From positions 186,001 through 250,000 of the forward strand of contig QVRM01006001.1 of NCBI GenBank assembly GCA_003439945.1: a stretch of DNA of 64,000 nucleotides, given 5' to 3'. The position numbers and the translations under genes were made by a program. Shown piece by piece: positions 1 through 12,436 of the stretch. The notes under the pieces are model-generated. The model had not been told where the DNA came from. It saw nothing but the letters and a program-made list of their open reading frames with translations, and did no database searches. The DNA is from Dermanyssus gallinae. Its lineage: Eukaryota > Arthropoda > Arachnida > Mesostigmata > Dermanyssidae. Every line of letters starts with the position of its first letter. Positions within the stretch are counted from its first letter, which is position 1.

Positions 1-39
1 TATCTACTTGTTGGCTTATTAGTGTTTCAAGCTATTATA

Positions 40-500
40 CTAGCTCTAGAATTCGAATATTTCCGATTTATTTACGTCTTCGGGATCGTACAACTACCAG
101 CCGATTTATATAGAGACGTATGTATGCATATGTGCATACAACAAATAGTAATAACCGCATGCCTTCATGCGTAAGAAGTTGCCACAGGAGAACCCAAAGC
201 TGGAGTATTCATTAAGCCACGCACAATATGGACCCCTGGAGTAAGGAGACACAATTGCCAAGCTGTTATTTGTGACGGCGGTCCATGTGGACCCTAACAA
301 GATTTGAAACCTTTCATTGTACTCGTCATCATGTACGTATATATGTTTGCGGATTATTAGAAATCCAAACTGTTGTACTGGCTATAAAATTCGAGCATTT
401 CCGATTGATTTACGCCTTTGGGGCTATTCAACTCTCACCATATCATCACGATATATAAGTGCATACAAACAAATGGCATGCTTTCTTAGTTTAAGAAAAT
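40..500. repeat. Diverged direct repeat pair at the left edge
   Basis: The stretch at about 40-178 and that at about 378-500 share a recognisable common sequence. Both run from a CTAGCTCTA/CTGGCTATA start through ATTTCCGATT, then TTTACG, then a TGCATACAA block followed by CAAAT and GCATGC. The copies differ by many substitutions and small indels, so the duplication is old. Neither copy has a coding frame I trust. They may be two fragments of one dispersed repeat family. Confidence 0.5.
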
Positions 501-1780
501 GCATACTTGATTTCATGACATCATGAAATCATCAGACAGGAATAATTGGTGTCTCAATATTGAAATGATGAATGACTGTCTTCCCCTTTCTACATATTAT
601 TTAATGTTTTACCAAATACATTGCATTAATTATTGCTTCAGCGTTTACCGACGTCCCTGGCGGTGTTCACTGAGATAATCCGATTAAGGTTGAAGACGCC
701 GCGTACAGTACCATTTAAACGCTTTGCCTCAGAATTGGAAAATAAAAACGGACGAGAGGTTGGAGACCTGGATATTTTCAGTGCCTTTCACTTCTGGTCT
801 AGTCATGTATGTGACAATCGCTATGTGTATATCAGATGCATAGTTCAGGGTTACCCTGATCTGTTCGAATGCGATCTTCCATCAGAAGTACACAGAGTCC
901 GTATGTCGACGATGCATTCAAGCGTGTAAGAAATATCATGTGTCTGTCTGCCTGGTCTTTACGATGAGCTCGCCGCACTGCCTGTCTCAAATGACATGCG
1001 GAGAGCAGCTGACAGCAGTACAACTATCAATACTAGATGCATACTCAATATGAGAGAAATAAATGTGACGATGATGGAAGTATCTTCTCTCCAACGTCGG
1101 GCACGTAGCATGCAATGGCCGCATCCATTATGATGTGCTCTGTGCTTTGGCCTTATCACTACCAGGCCGACGTGCAAGAATGCTCCTGTCGACACTCGCG
1201 GTTCTCAATAGTTGTCGATTTCATTCATCTTCTGATACACTTGTCCTGCTTCCACACAGTCGTTGTTTTGCTCCGGGCCGCCAATCTGATGGTTTTTGCT
1301 ACGGCAAGGAAATTCTCCGGTAACAGCATTTGGGCCCGGATAGTCTTTTTGGGTAGCTGCGGCAAACCGGGTCGGTGAGTTGTTAGTTAATGAATTGTTT
1401 CCGACGTCACCAACACCACCATTGAGTCTCTATCGAAGGGGGCCTGGTTGTCTGGCAAATATCTTGTCATCGTTGTACGTTCTCTGTACGTTCACCTGAG
1501 ATCTGTAGTCAGGTGGCCACTGTAGTTCTAGGTCTATCGTCGCACCTCGCCTACATCCAAATAGGTACTGTCGGTATGTGAAAACAAAGATGACGAAGCA
1601 AGCGAGAGAAATTTTGCAAGAACGAAAAGAATAAAATTACTTTTGTCGTCTGAGAACTCTCCGAGGAGAAGGTCGTTATGCTCATACGAGGTACAGTTAA
1701 GGCGAGCGTCTGCATTCGCTGCACGCTATGGTGTGCTTGGCATACTTGTGTTGCCTAGTGCAAGAGGACGTGCCTGGTTT
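501..1780. other. Unannotated stretch, nothing recognised
   Basis: Several open frames of 60-100 codons overlap here on both strands. None shows a family motif, a splice-site pair or biased composition. I see no transposon ends and no RNA gene. Confidence 0.4.
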
Positions 1781-1794
1781 AGTTTGTACCGTCT

Positions 1795-2225
1795 CTCTTG
1801 AGTAGTAGCAGTAGTAGTAGTAGTAGGAGTACGAGTAATACTCCATTAGGACGAAAGCACGCGCCAAATAAAACTACGCGCGCGACCACGACCACAGCGG
1901 CGGCGATGAGAAGAACACTTGGACGAAAAGAAGGAGTCGAGACCGAACCAAGTGGCTGCAGGAACCAAGTGGCTGCAGGAACCCAGAGGCTGCAGGAACC
2001 AAGTGGCTGCAGAAACCTAGCGGAAACACCAACAGCAGTGGAACTGCCGCTGACTGGGCCTGCCTCGGGATCAGCACAGCGGGCGGCCGGCGGCCGGGCG
2101 GGGCGGATAGCGTCGCGCCTGCGTGAATTATTGACACCGTTTCCGCTCGGTTCCAAGCAGCCCGCAAAAGTTACGTCCTGCAGACGCTGATGTGCCAGGG
2201 CAACACAGGGCGCGTCGTGTCGGGG
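1795..2225. repeat. GC-rich, CpG-containing patch with (AGT)n and a 17-18 bp minisatellite
   Basis: Composition jumps from AT-rich to GC-rich with many CG dinucleotides, notably GGCGGCCGGGCGGGGCGG near 2090-2107. It starts with an (AGT)n run at about 1800-1826. At about 1945-2020 there are four imperfect copies of an AACCAAGTGGCTGCAGG-type unit. Open frames of 130 codons (plus) and 189 codons (minus) cross it, but both read mainly through repeats. A CpG-rich promoter or 5' exon is possible; nothing seen proves it. Confidence 0.45.
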
Positions 2226-2453
2226 AGTGGCGTCTGCCCGGTCGGTTGACTGTCTAGTCTGCCTACTTATGTATGTATGTCTGTCTGTTGACCCGTTCGT
2301 GTATGAGTCCGCCCATGGTGGTCCACCGATGCGTGATTTTACTGTCACTCCCCGACAGGTAAGTCATTTCCGCCGACATTCGATGAGTGAAATTATCGAA
2401 ATTTACTTTAGGGAGTTCTACCAGTCTGGAAAGGAAATTTGGTAACTTCTGCA

Positions 2454-2484
<31 letters not shown>

Positions 2485-3268
2485 TGTTTTTTGTTTTTTT
2501 TTTATAAGAGAAAGGTCAGACATGTTATATCAAGGTACTGTGATCCACAAATTTTCCATTGACTCGACGCTGGTTGGCCACCAAGATTGCCTTCTGCGTC
2601 AACTGTCAGGCGCTCAGCATTACAATTCTGCCGTGTTTGCCAATTACCAAACTGCCTAAATAAACTAGATAAACTAACCGACTGTCCTTCGTGACTCCTA
2701 GCTGTAAGCGTTATGTAGCGTGAGCTTGAGCGCTGCATGATGATCACCGCTTCATTCACGCTCATTCATGCATCTTGTGCACTTCAGCATGTGATGACCG
2801 CGACGACGACGCCAGCGAGGTTTGACTCTAAGCTTCATATCCTCGTCGGTTTCTCCATGACGACTTACACCCCTCACTCTTAGCACTGTAGCTAACGCGG
2901 CCTGACGCATCTAACGCGGTCGTTCTGTTAGTTAAGTCGTTACTTTCTGAAGGTAGATATACTTAGCCAGGCATCGTTACGCATACATTTGCACGCACAC
3001 ACACACACCGAGATAGTGAGAAGCGACAGAGAGAGAAAGAGATATGACTTTCCTGCATTAGCGACGCGTCGATATTCGTGATGGTTGAAATTGACGACGT
3101 TCCCCTATAAACGATCATGATTTATCTTCAGCTTACGCGAACTATCTGCCTGCTCGATGCGTCGTTATTGTTGTTCCTTTTTGGCGTCAGCCCTCATCCA
3201 GACACATGCATACAAAGGCTATATATATATATATATATATATATATTGTAATATAAATTGATTAACAA

Positions 3269-3359
<91 letters not shown>

Positions 3360-3483
3360 AGATCATCTTCTTAGCTCGCTTATTGTACGCGTCAGAGAAT
3401 TTTCGAGCGGATCACTAAATTTCCGTGTCGTCTCCGATCTGTGCTAATAACAGTTTGTTGCTGTCACGGCTGCGGCTCTGCAT
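2226..3483. repeat. AT-rich stretch with (TA)n microsatellites, no gene seen
   Basis: Main (TA)n runs are about 2454-2476, followed by a T-rich run, then about 3220-3246 and the very long 3277-3354. A short (CA)n run is near 2996-3007. Nothing else is recognisable. Confidence 0.6.
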
Positions 3484-3484
3484 A

Positions 3485-4794
3485 CGAGGTGTGTTCAAAA
3501 TGTATCGTGTTTTCAAAAATTATTCATTTATTCATGAATATCTATTTTGTCCCCTTCAAAGTAATCCCCATGAGATATTATACACTTGTGCCAACGGTTT
3601 TTCCAATCTTCGAAGCACTTCAAAAAACCATTTTTTTTTTTCTTGTTCAGCTCCTCCTTCGATGCCGTCTGTATCTCGTCAAGCGTAGCGTAACGTCGTC
3701 CTTTCATGGGCCTCTTCAGTTTAGGGAACAAGAAAAAGTCACAGGGGGCCAGATCTGGGGAATACGGTGGCTGCGGCATCATTAGTGTGTTGTTTTTGGC
3801 CAAAAACTCGCGCACAAGCAACGATGTGTGAGCAGGGGTGTTATCGTGGTGCAAAAGCCAATTTTTGTTCTTCCACAAATCCGGGCGTTTCTGGCGGATT
3901 GCTTCGCGCAAATTGCGCATAACTTGCAGGTAATATTCCTTATTGACCGTTCTACCCTGTGGCAAGAACTCATGATGCACCACGCCCCTGCAATCGAAGA
4001 AAACTGTCAGCAAAACTTTTACATTCGACCGAACTTGGCGCGCTTTTTTCGGTCTTGGTTCGTGCGGCAGCTTCCATTGAGATGATTGAGCTTTGGTTTC
4101 CACGTCATAACCATAAACCCACAATTCGTCACCAGTTATGATCCTCTGGAGCAAATTTGGGTCGTCGCGGACAGAGTCCAACATCTCATTAGCAATGTTC
4201 ATGCGATGCTGTTTTTGGTCGCAATTGAGCAATTTTGGTACGAATTTCGCGGCGACCCGTCTCATGCCCAAATCATTGATAAAAATCGAATGGCACGAGC
4301 CAATCGATATGTTTAGGTCCTCAGCAACTTCTCTAACGGTGATTCGACGATTGGCCAATACCATTTTCTCCACTTCATTAATTTTTTCGTCTGTTGTTGA
4401 AGTGCTCGGGCGTCCGGCACGCTCTTCGTCGTTCACATCTTCTCGGCCTTCTGAGAACATTTTGTACCACCGATAAACGTTGCTTCGGTCCAAGGTAGCT
4501 TCTCCGTATGCCACAGTCAACATTCGGAATGCATCCGCGCACTTAATTTCGTTTTTCACACAAAATTTGATACAGGTTCTTTAATCCATTTTCTTGAATA
4601 GGTAAAAATCGAAGACGATCCAAAACACGTGCAAGCAAAGCAGCTGTCAACAATTAAGTGAATATTCAAAATGGCCGAGCTTGTCGGCATAAGTGAGAGA
4701 CATGAGTACCAACATAACGCCACAAAAAATCGAAATTCGAATATACGTAACCCGCGAAAATTCAAAAGTCGCGATACTTTTTGAACACACCTCG
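3485..4794 (-). mobile_element. mariner element, copy 1
   Basis: The element is 1,310 bp, bounded by inverted ends that start CGAGGTGTGTTCAAAA and are flanked on both sides by TA, the mariner target duplication. The transposase is read on the minus strand. The end near 3485 (3' to the transposase) has diverged a little after the first 16 bases, while the end near 4794 keeps the family form with AAAGTATCGCGACTTTT. It is nearly identical to four other copies in this window. Confidence 0.93.
3528..4589 (-). pseudogene. mariner transposase, copy 1, nonsense at codon 3
   Basis: A cut-and-paste transposase of 353 codons in the mariner family, acting in the nucleus on its own inverted repeats. From the N-terminus it has a helix-turn-helix region, the linker motif WKLPHEPRPKK, and a DDE/D catalytic core. 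The core Asp residues are in TGDE, HHDN and the YSPDLAPCDFF motif, with 34 residues between the last two (the D,D34D mariner signature). The expected start at 4589 reads ATG GAT TAA, so codon 3 is a stop where other copies have CAA (Gln). The rest is open to 3528. It also carries Ser-to-Leu just after the first catalytic motif (GDELW) and Ala-to-Thr in DNTPAH. Confidence 0.9.
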
Positions 4795-4796
4795 TA

Positions 4797-5590
4797 CATG
4801 CGAGTACTCATCACACGTTCGGTTGCTGGTTCGTGAACTCGTCAGCGCATGAGCTTCTCAATTCTCCCCCACCTCCTGAGTTCAGAAGTGTGTGGCACTA
4901 CTTCGATACCAAAGCGGAGCAACACAGTTAATTTGTTTTTCTTCTTCTATTTCTCCTGTCCTCAGTACGTGTCGATCGGATGACTGCTGACGTTACTAAC
5001 CCAATCAAACTGTAGCCAAATACTAGACATATCCCTATATATATATACATACAGTCATGAACATGTAGTTTTTGTCCTCATCGCCAGCATGCTTCTGCAC
5101 TAACTTGAGTTATGTGGATATGAAAAACAACGTTTACTTTCACACCATGCAAACATGTAATACATTTTAAGGTATGCATATTTTGAGACAGGTTTAGACA
5201 TTTGTAAGATGTCCGTGTCAATAAGGTGACTGGGTGACACTCACCATCGTGATTCCTTACACACAACCTGTCACAAAATTAACAAATGATTCTGCTACTT
5301 GGCTCGTGGAAGACAGAGTAAGGTGAAATCCATGGACTGCAAAACGACCGGTTTACGACTTCCCTTCCAGTTGGTTTAGCGTTGCCTCTCCGGCTTTTTC
5401 TCACACTACTCAATGGACGGAGAAACACGACGAAGTCTCTGGCAGCGCCGACGGCTTGCTAATATGTTCTACGAAATAGGAAGTGGCAAAAATTAAACGA
5501 AAAAAGTGTCAGAGCAACATGGTTGTAAGGTGTGAATGTGCATCCTCGTGATTCCATGGTTTTCCTCTAGCAATTCTCAGCCCACCGCAT
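4797..5590. other. Unannotated stretch, nothing recognised
   Basis: There is a short TA-rich run near 5036-5050. No frame with family motifs and no transposon ends are visible. Confidence 0.4.
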
Positions 5591-6310
5591 CTAATATCGA
5601 CACGGCATTTCCTCTGTAAATTCGCCGTCGCGTGTATCCTCGGTGTTTGCTTGTATTCGATCACTTAAGTCTTGTATAACGGTCCTTGTACTTCTGCTGA
5701 GCGGGCCCATTGTCTCCATTGCAATCGGCACGAAATTATATCTCGGCTTTAACTCAGTGTATTTACGCCACTTTTCTTTTTCTGCATGCTTGGCAATCCA
5801 TACCGCCACGGTGGCGCTGTGGCACAAATAAGATAGCTGTGCAGGAGACTGTCGCATTCCAGGCTAGGCATTTGCATTTTTTTTCCACGGCGGGATGGTG
5901 ACACCGTCGGGCTTTTGGTCGTCATACAGTCCCAGTCTGGGTTCCAGCATGCCAGGTCCGGAAAGTTCTTTAAAATACTCCGTTTATTTCGGTCTAGATG
6001 CCTAGGAGCCCGGCCTTGGCTCTTGATGCAGTTCAATGGGTGGAGACCATCCTTCTCCACTGACTTTCCGTCAGGCCTTGTAAATGTGTGGTTCGCATAT
6101 CGGCCCGCCATGACTTTGCATCTGTAGTTGTCGAGCACACCCTGCGATGTATGTTTTTTCCCAAAGACCTGAATGCAACCTTAGCTTGACCGATGACTTT
6201 GCTTCCTGCTTAGCTATGTGCAGCCGGTGGTAAGCACTCGGGTCAACTAGCGTCTTTACCAGCTGGCCAAATTCTAATAATGACGCTGCGTAACATATGG
6301 GGGCCAATCT
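5591..6310 (-). mobile_element. Degenerate 3' end of an RLE-type non-LTR retrotransposon
   Basis: Minus-strand frames, broken by shifts and stops, preserve landmarks of a restriction-like-endonuclease C-terminus. In order these are: GKSVEKDGLHPLNC then GRAPRH (about 5975-6085), matching the Cys/His finger plus R-H; KPDGVTIPPWKK (about 5888-5925), matching the RPDG catalytic motif; LAWNATV (about 5850-5872), matching VWDATV; and WRKYTELKPRYNFVPIAMET (about 5700-5770), the conserved tail. The same landmarks appear in the better-preserved copy at 12.4-16.1 kb, so this is an older relative of that family. Confidence 0.75.
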
Positions 6311-8170
6311 CTATTTTAGGAAGGCAAGTTTTATGCGGCCAAGTACCACAGTCAGTTTCGACCGCATAAACTGAATGCCTTATCAAGCAACTGTTGCAAT
6401 TTTCATTTCAAAAAGGGATTGTAGTGAAAGAAAGCATCTACATACATGTCCTAAGTGCCACTGACGCAACCATTGCTTTTCGTGTCCATTTATCACCGTG
6501 CGAAATCGCTGCAAAGCTTCAGAAAGAGGTCAGTGTTGAGGAACGTAGATTTATTTTCAAAACCTTAAATGCTGCCCGTGTAGTCAGAGCGAGTCACTCT
6601 GTGCCAGCTGGGCTGTCAGTGTGTCTGAGTTGGATGATTTTCGTCATTTCGGTATTGATCTCGAGGCCGACCTCTCTCGCATTTGCTGTCAACGTAGCTT
6701 ACGCCGGCCAGAGATTGAACCTGGTGTTGTTGTAAAATACTTAACTACGTCTGCGTGCGCGATTATATTGACAACCGGATGCCGTGAGTACCGCGTGCGG
6801 CCTGGTACGTATGCGAGAAGCAGCGCAAACAACAGGGGAATAAACTTGTCGCCATGCGCAAGGCCGACTGACTGTTCTATACATAGGTGTCTTGCTCTCC
6901 TTTGTCTAAATTGATTTGATTTGCTTGCAGTGTATCCTTTGACAGATGTAGAACGCGCTACGAAGTTCCTTAGATCTTATTATCCTGTGCAGCCCGCGTT
7001 CTCCTTGTGGGAAATACGGCATTCAAGTCCGCAGGCAAACCACTGAAATTGTACCATTCCGCGTCAATGCCGCTTTCGCTTTTGATTTGTATTTGGTTGG
7101 GCTTGGGTATTCAGTTTTAGTTCAGTTTATTATTATTTAAAACACACGCTCCTTACAGAAGATCCGTGTTTCATACATTGCTTTATTGTGGTAGTAGTAG
7201 TTCGTGAGAACCCGCTCATCTTTTTGGATCCGGTCTTTGGTGGCCGTAAACTCTGTGTCAATCTGAGCACTAACTGCATTGTCTAATTGCGTGCTTTTCT
7301 GTACGCGCAATATTGTAAACCAACAATCGATTAATAAAGCTATTATGTATATATGCATTGTCTAATTAGGTGAAACCAAATCAAGCTATACTGAAGATTT
7401 TCATAAAATTTGCTAGCGTATTGAGCCTCGCCAACAAAGCAATTTACGGGATGTTCTAGAAATGTTGCAAGACCTGCAAAAAACAAACTGAGTTACTGGG
7501 AACTGTTGAGCTTAGTTAGCTGTACATTAAAATCCATTGTTTTATTTTACTAGTAGTAAAACCTAGAAATATTGCCAATTAATTCTACTATGCCGTCTTT
7601 TATTTGTTCAGTCACGACCAGTCTGGTTTTATTTCTCATCTCTCATGCACGCACTAGCGATTAGCAGTGAAACACCATGTTGCCAGTGGCGCCGGCTAGG
7701 TGACAAGGCTAGTGCTCTATTTATGATTGTCATATATATTATGGGGAATACCGGTTCGATCCCTATTGTTCACAAAATTTTCTTTGAGCGCTGCTTATTG
7801 AAAGTAGGTGATAAATCATACCGGTAAGAGTGAGCAACTATGCAGCCACAAGGACCGTTGGGGAAACCCTTGATATCTCAACATGTCTGGTTATGCTGCC
7901 GCTTTAATTGCCCCTGATATAAAAGATGGGTATTTAGGTACGCATGTCAAGCAAATAAGAAATCTGTCATTCATTGCTTCCTGCTTCTCAGACGTTATTC
8001 GGTATGTCTACTTTGTGGCGCATAAATATGGTGCCTAGGTAATCATATTGCGTGAACAGTAACGCCAAGCAGATTCTATTTGTGTTTAGTCGTTTTTATT
8101 ATATATAAAAATTTCTATACGCAATAATAATACAGAATCACCATTGCCGAGATATAGTACCAAAGTAACC
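6311..8170. other. No gene recognised; short tRNA-like B-box near 7750
   Basis: Open frames of 60-113 codons show no motifs. The sequence CGGTTCGATCCC at 7751-7762 matches the pol III B-box consensus, and a weak A-box-like GGCTAGGTGACAAGGCTAG lies about 45 bp upstream. I cannot fold a full cloverleaf, so this is at most a tRNA-derived remnant. Confidence 0.3.
7850..7915 (+). repeat. Dispersed repeat fragment, shared with 32196-32265
   Basis: The block CACAAGGACCGTTGGGG, then ATATCTCAACATGTCTGG, matches CACAAGGACTGTTGGGG and ATATCTCAGCACATCTGG at 32196-32245 in the same order and spacing. No coding potential is visible. It is probably one end of a dispersed element. Confidence 0.5.
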
Positions 8171-8241
8171 CAGAATGCTATACTAAATGAGTAAAGCAAT
8201 ACCACATAGGTATTGCTTTACTCATTTAGTATAGCATTCTG
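8171..8241. repeat. Perfect 33-bp inverted repeat with 5-bp loop
   Basis: Bases 8171-8203 and 8209-8241 are exact reverse complements, separated by ACATA. The arm begins CAGAATGCTATACTAAATGA. This is the first of three consecutive hairpins. Perfect arms imply a recent origin or ongoing sequence correction. Confidence 0.95.
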
Positions 8242-8267
8242 CTAATTGCTAATTAATATTTGGTTTT

Positions 8268-8385
8268 CTCCAATACTACACACACACCTTTGAAGTATTT
8301 GTTTCTAAATACTTCATATGTGTTTGTAGTATTATTTCTATTAATCAAGGCACTAGTGATTATTACGTAATTACTAGTGTCTTTA
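8268..8385. repeat. Two further hairpins next to the perfect palindrome
   Basis: Around 8268-8333, an AATACTACACACACACC-type arm followed by GAAGTATTTG pairs imperfectly with TAAATACTTC and TGTTTGTAGTATT. Around 8347-8384, GGCACTAGTGATTA pairs with TAATTACTAGTGTC around a central TACGTA. With 8171-8241 this makes three adjacent foldbacks within about 215 bp. Confidence 0.7.
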
Positions 8386-10573
8386 TTATATGCATGTACT
8401 AAGATTTCATCCTGCAGTAACACTGATTACTTGATTAGGTAAATTAATAGAGCCATGGGCAAATGATGAGATTATTTATACTGGCAGAAGAAGATGCAGT
8501 TGTAGTAATAATATTCATAATAACAATAATACTATAAATATTATTAATACGTACACTTGTACGAATTAAATCAACAGCAAAGATAAGCCCTGTGGAAATG
8601 CAGCCATCGTCCTGCCCCAAGCCTGTGTTGGTCTGCCCTATAAAAGGAAACAATATAAAGCACGCGTGAATCCCGGATAATTGTTGGCCGAGTAGCAAGC
8701 AAATTGTCGGCCTGCTTATAGGCTCGTGCGAACGTGTCCAGCCGTTGGTCCCAGTTTTAGTACTATCCTCTTCGTCGTTTCGTTTCGTACCGCGGGTCTA
8801 TTAATCAAGGACTTTTCCTCCTCTTTCCTATACCATCTACATAACCAGACATACACAAGATACACGTCCAAACACACATCCACTAACTATGTCGTAAGAC
8901 CTGGTAGCATATGTTGCATTCGATAGTCTTCCGCAGACACTTGTCGAACGTAACTTAGTTTGGATAAAGCATAAGCAATAGATTGCACAACGCGTTAACC
9001 CCGACCACCCTCTGTTTCCACTTGACTCATTTTGCAACTCAACAATTAACAATGAGTGTAATTTTTGTGTGAAACAAAGTCTAATAATCTGCGTCCCGAC
9101 TGCGGTTTACTGTTGCGACTTTTTGAATTCTCGAAATGAAAGACCGACAAACTTGTATTGCATCCTATGCTAGAAACAGAATGGAATAAACTACAGTGGT
9201 GCGAATAATGAAAAGAGCTTTCGGCGACCAGGCTATGATTCAGGCGGTATAGTGCAATGATGGTCACGTCGTTAGCCTAGTGGCAGACCGCCGGGACAAA
9301 AATGGAAGTTCGCCGACAGCCCTAAAAAGAATGGCGGAGGCCTGCAACCAAGGCCGTCTGCCTGAGCAGACAACTCTCGAAGTCCTCTTAAAAGGCGGTG
9401 CGCCCGTGAAAATAAAACAATAGCCACAACGAATGAAAAAGGCAAAATTAGATCTGGGTAGGCTTACACTATGTCAAAATCGTGTGCTACCCATTAACAC
9501 ACTGCGTGTGGCGTGTTTCAGCCGATCAATGTCAGCAGTGCAGATACGTGGTTGGTTAGGTCGGGAGGCAAGCAAAAATGCGTAGAAATGTAGAATTCCA
9601 GGGCAGACTCCGTCTATTGTGTTGCTGTGAATGACGATAATTATGGCAATGTTTTCAAAAGTTCCTTTGACTGGCCGAATGGCATGAGTTTCCGACGACG
9701 GCTGAGAGTTCCGGCTGCGAGACTGCGAAAATGACGAGGAGGGAGATGTTTGAATAGTACAACGGTTGAGAAAAAGTGCCTAGGGAAAAGGTACGACAGG
9801 AGGATGCGCAGCAGGGCCCTACGCGTCCCGACGCACCCATTTAGACAAATTAAAATAAAGTTTGCATTGCTCTCGTCAATCTGCTGGTGCGCGAAGATGC
9901 AGGAAACAGAAGACACGATGACGACGGACGGCGCGAAAACACCTCTGCCGTGGTTTCAAAGCAATACTGAGCCTGGGAGGGAGGACGATTACAGGTATGG
10001 TGTGTTAGTGAGCCCAACCTTAGTCATACTTGCTGCTCGTGACGTATATGCATCTCGAAACCTCAAAACAAAAAGGAGGTGGATTGGCCGATAGAACTTA
10101 TGGACAGCAGAGGTCTGATTTGTGCTAATGAGCACAATCAAGTCACGCACGAAGCACTATCGACCTTCTGTTTCATAATCTGCAACGTCCGGCGGAATAT
10201 CAAGGATGCGAGGTCCTTAACCTTCTGGCTTGGTAGCACATTCCAGTGCTGACGTTTCTAAGTCAACAAAAAAAATTAGCTGCAGTGGCCAGCCGGTGCG
10301 GTTTGTCAACATATTTTCATATTTGGGTCTCAGGGTGCACCATATGGAAGCGAACTTTGCACAACACATGGCGGACACGTATCGGACAGCAATTGCCTAC
10401 GTGGACACGGGGATAAGAGGTGTTTGAGGGCTGTGCTTGGGTGCTCCAGCGCAAATACTAAGCTCTAAGCTTAAAATTGCGTCAATGGCGACTTACAGCC
10501 TTAGTAGGGTCTGAAGACGTCCTCTGTCTGGAGCCGATTCGTGTATCTGCAAGTAGGCTACGGGAGTAACTAT
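8386..10573. other. No gene recognised
   Basis: AT-rich DNA in which open frames up to about 114 codons lack motifs. At 9270-9300 an A-box-like TTAGCCTAGTGGCAGACC is followed by a poor B-box-like AGTTCGCCGAC, which is too weak to call. Confidence 0.35.
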
Positions 10574-10873
10574 GACTTTCTCTTTTTTTATGCTACCGGC
10601 GCGCGAGTTACGCATGCTGCGGATACTTTCGCGCGCCAATACAAAGTTAGTCCGATAAGCAGTAAGCCTTAACAGCCCTCGAATAAGGGACGACAATATG
10701 AATTCATTGCCACATAATCTATATAGTATGTACCTCGGCTCCCAGGACCAAACGGACCAAGGAAATGTTGCTATAGTTTATCTACATCTGACTAACTTTC
10801 TATTGGCGCGTGAATGTAGCAGCAGCAGCACGCGTGACTTGCGCGCCGCAGGCACCATCGCTGGAAAGAGAGT
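10574..10873. mobile_element. Foldback (MITE-like) element with about 85-bp arms
   Basis: The left arm (about 10574-10660) read in reverse complement matches the right arm (about 10784-10873) with mismatches. Shared blocks include GACTAACTTT, TATTGGCGCG and TTGCGCGCC. The spacer of about 120 bp, starting ATTCATTGCCACATAATC, recurs with the right arm at 42436-42570, so this is a dispersed family. There is no coding capacity, so it would have to be mobilised in trans. Confidence 0.65.
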
Positions 10874-11489
10874 GATATTTTTTTTAACGCTCTGACAACT
10901 ACATTTTAGACGCTCGTAATGGGCTAAGTTGCCTGTGGCACGATATCGTCTAAATGCATCTATCGTCATTGCGTTCTTGTACTGGAATTATATAGGCTTT
11001 CTCCAGTAGAGGTATGTAGCAGCAAGGCAATGACAACCACGTGCAACAAGTTCAACCAGCATGGTAAGTGGTGGAATACGTATTGCTCATGCAAATTTGA
11101 GTTTCAACAGGTGCCAATGAAACGGAATAGCATGAATTGGTCGTGATGTATACACAAGATACGTTGTAGACAATTACCATCACCTTGAATGTTTCACTCA
11201 AAGATTTTACTAGGTGGGGTATGAATGCCGATGCCGGTTCTGGAATGCGCTGAGTATCACGCAACAAATTGTGAAACGCATCGACGGCTTTTGCGTTTTC
11301 TCGCCTAGTGGTGTGGACGCTAAGGAGCCTCGAAGAGTAAGATCTTTGCAGTCAATATACATGCTCATGTTAACAATCTTGTAAATGCAAATTAATTGCG
11401 AAATAAATCAATTAACAATGTTTTATAGGTTATACGATATTATTACAGTGGCTTCAAATGTATTATACAACCGTATTGAGTATCCCTCT

Positions 11490-11584
<95 letters not shown>

Positions 11585-12115
11585 AATGTGTCTCGTTAGC
11601 GTGATCGATTATCACGTGGTTCCACTATGGTCACCAGGTGATGAGCTGGAGGGTTCAGGTCTGGCTCCAAGGAAACTCCATTGTCAGAATACAAGACCGA
11701 TGGCTGAGTAAAAGCCCCTTTTTAAAATTATAGATTTCTGTGTTCGGGACAAGCTTGCGTGTATGCATACAGATTTTAATAAAAACTGAGTTTTAGTCCT
11801 GCCGGCACGAACGTCGGGCGGCAACCAACGAGGCACAGAAATGACGCTGGCCCACTTGTATTGACTTTAAGTTTCAGACATTCGACGTCGCACGTCATCT
11901 TTCCTCACAAACGCGACTGCGTTGTAGAACACCAACAGTATCGATCTTGGCTGGTTTTGGAACTACCGAATGATATTGAACGCACTCAATTTAGCTGGAC
12001 CAAGTAGCGGTCAAGTAAGCTCTGTTTTCTAGTTAGAGCAAGGAAATGGGGAATTACATAGTGAACGTGATTGCTCCTAAGGTGAGGCTGTACTAGAGGT
12101 GTAAGAACACGTATA

Positions 12116-12153
<38 letters not shown>

Positions 12154-12424
12154 TGTTTAAAGGGCTACAATTAACGTGCAAACTTATGTGGTTACAATAC
12201 GCAACCGGCTCATTTGAGCTTATTTGGATATACATTGTTTATCCACTTGTGTATATTTGATAGCCGACCTTTGGCTAATGCATAAGAGAAAGTTGGAAGA
12301 CACGAACAAGATTGTTTCTGGCTGCACAAACCAAGTTTCTGCACTACTACGGTAAGCATATCTTCTTAATTTATAACCATAATAATATTAATCGACGGTT
12401 ATTCCGTCATATATTATTAAAACC
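10874..12424. repeat. No gene recognised; long (TA)n at 11491-11580 and (TA)n at 12114-12150
   Basis: The main content is two microsatellites, the first about 90 bp long with one G interruption. An open minus-strand stretch near 11190-11330 has no stop for about 50 codons but no recognisable family. Confidence 0.5.
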
Positions 12425-12436
12425 CCACTCAGCAAG

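Noticed and set aside
9270..9420. tRNA-like or SINE head
   Set aside because: The A-box resemblance is fair, but the B-box has several mismatches and no cloverleaf or tail is evident.
11052..11330. Minus-strand open stretch ending near a GTGATGG donor-like site, considered as a Bcl-2 gene exon
   Set aside because: It has no Bcl-2 motif and no supporting acceptor.
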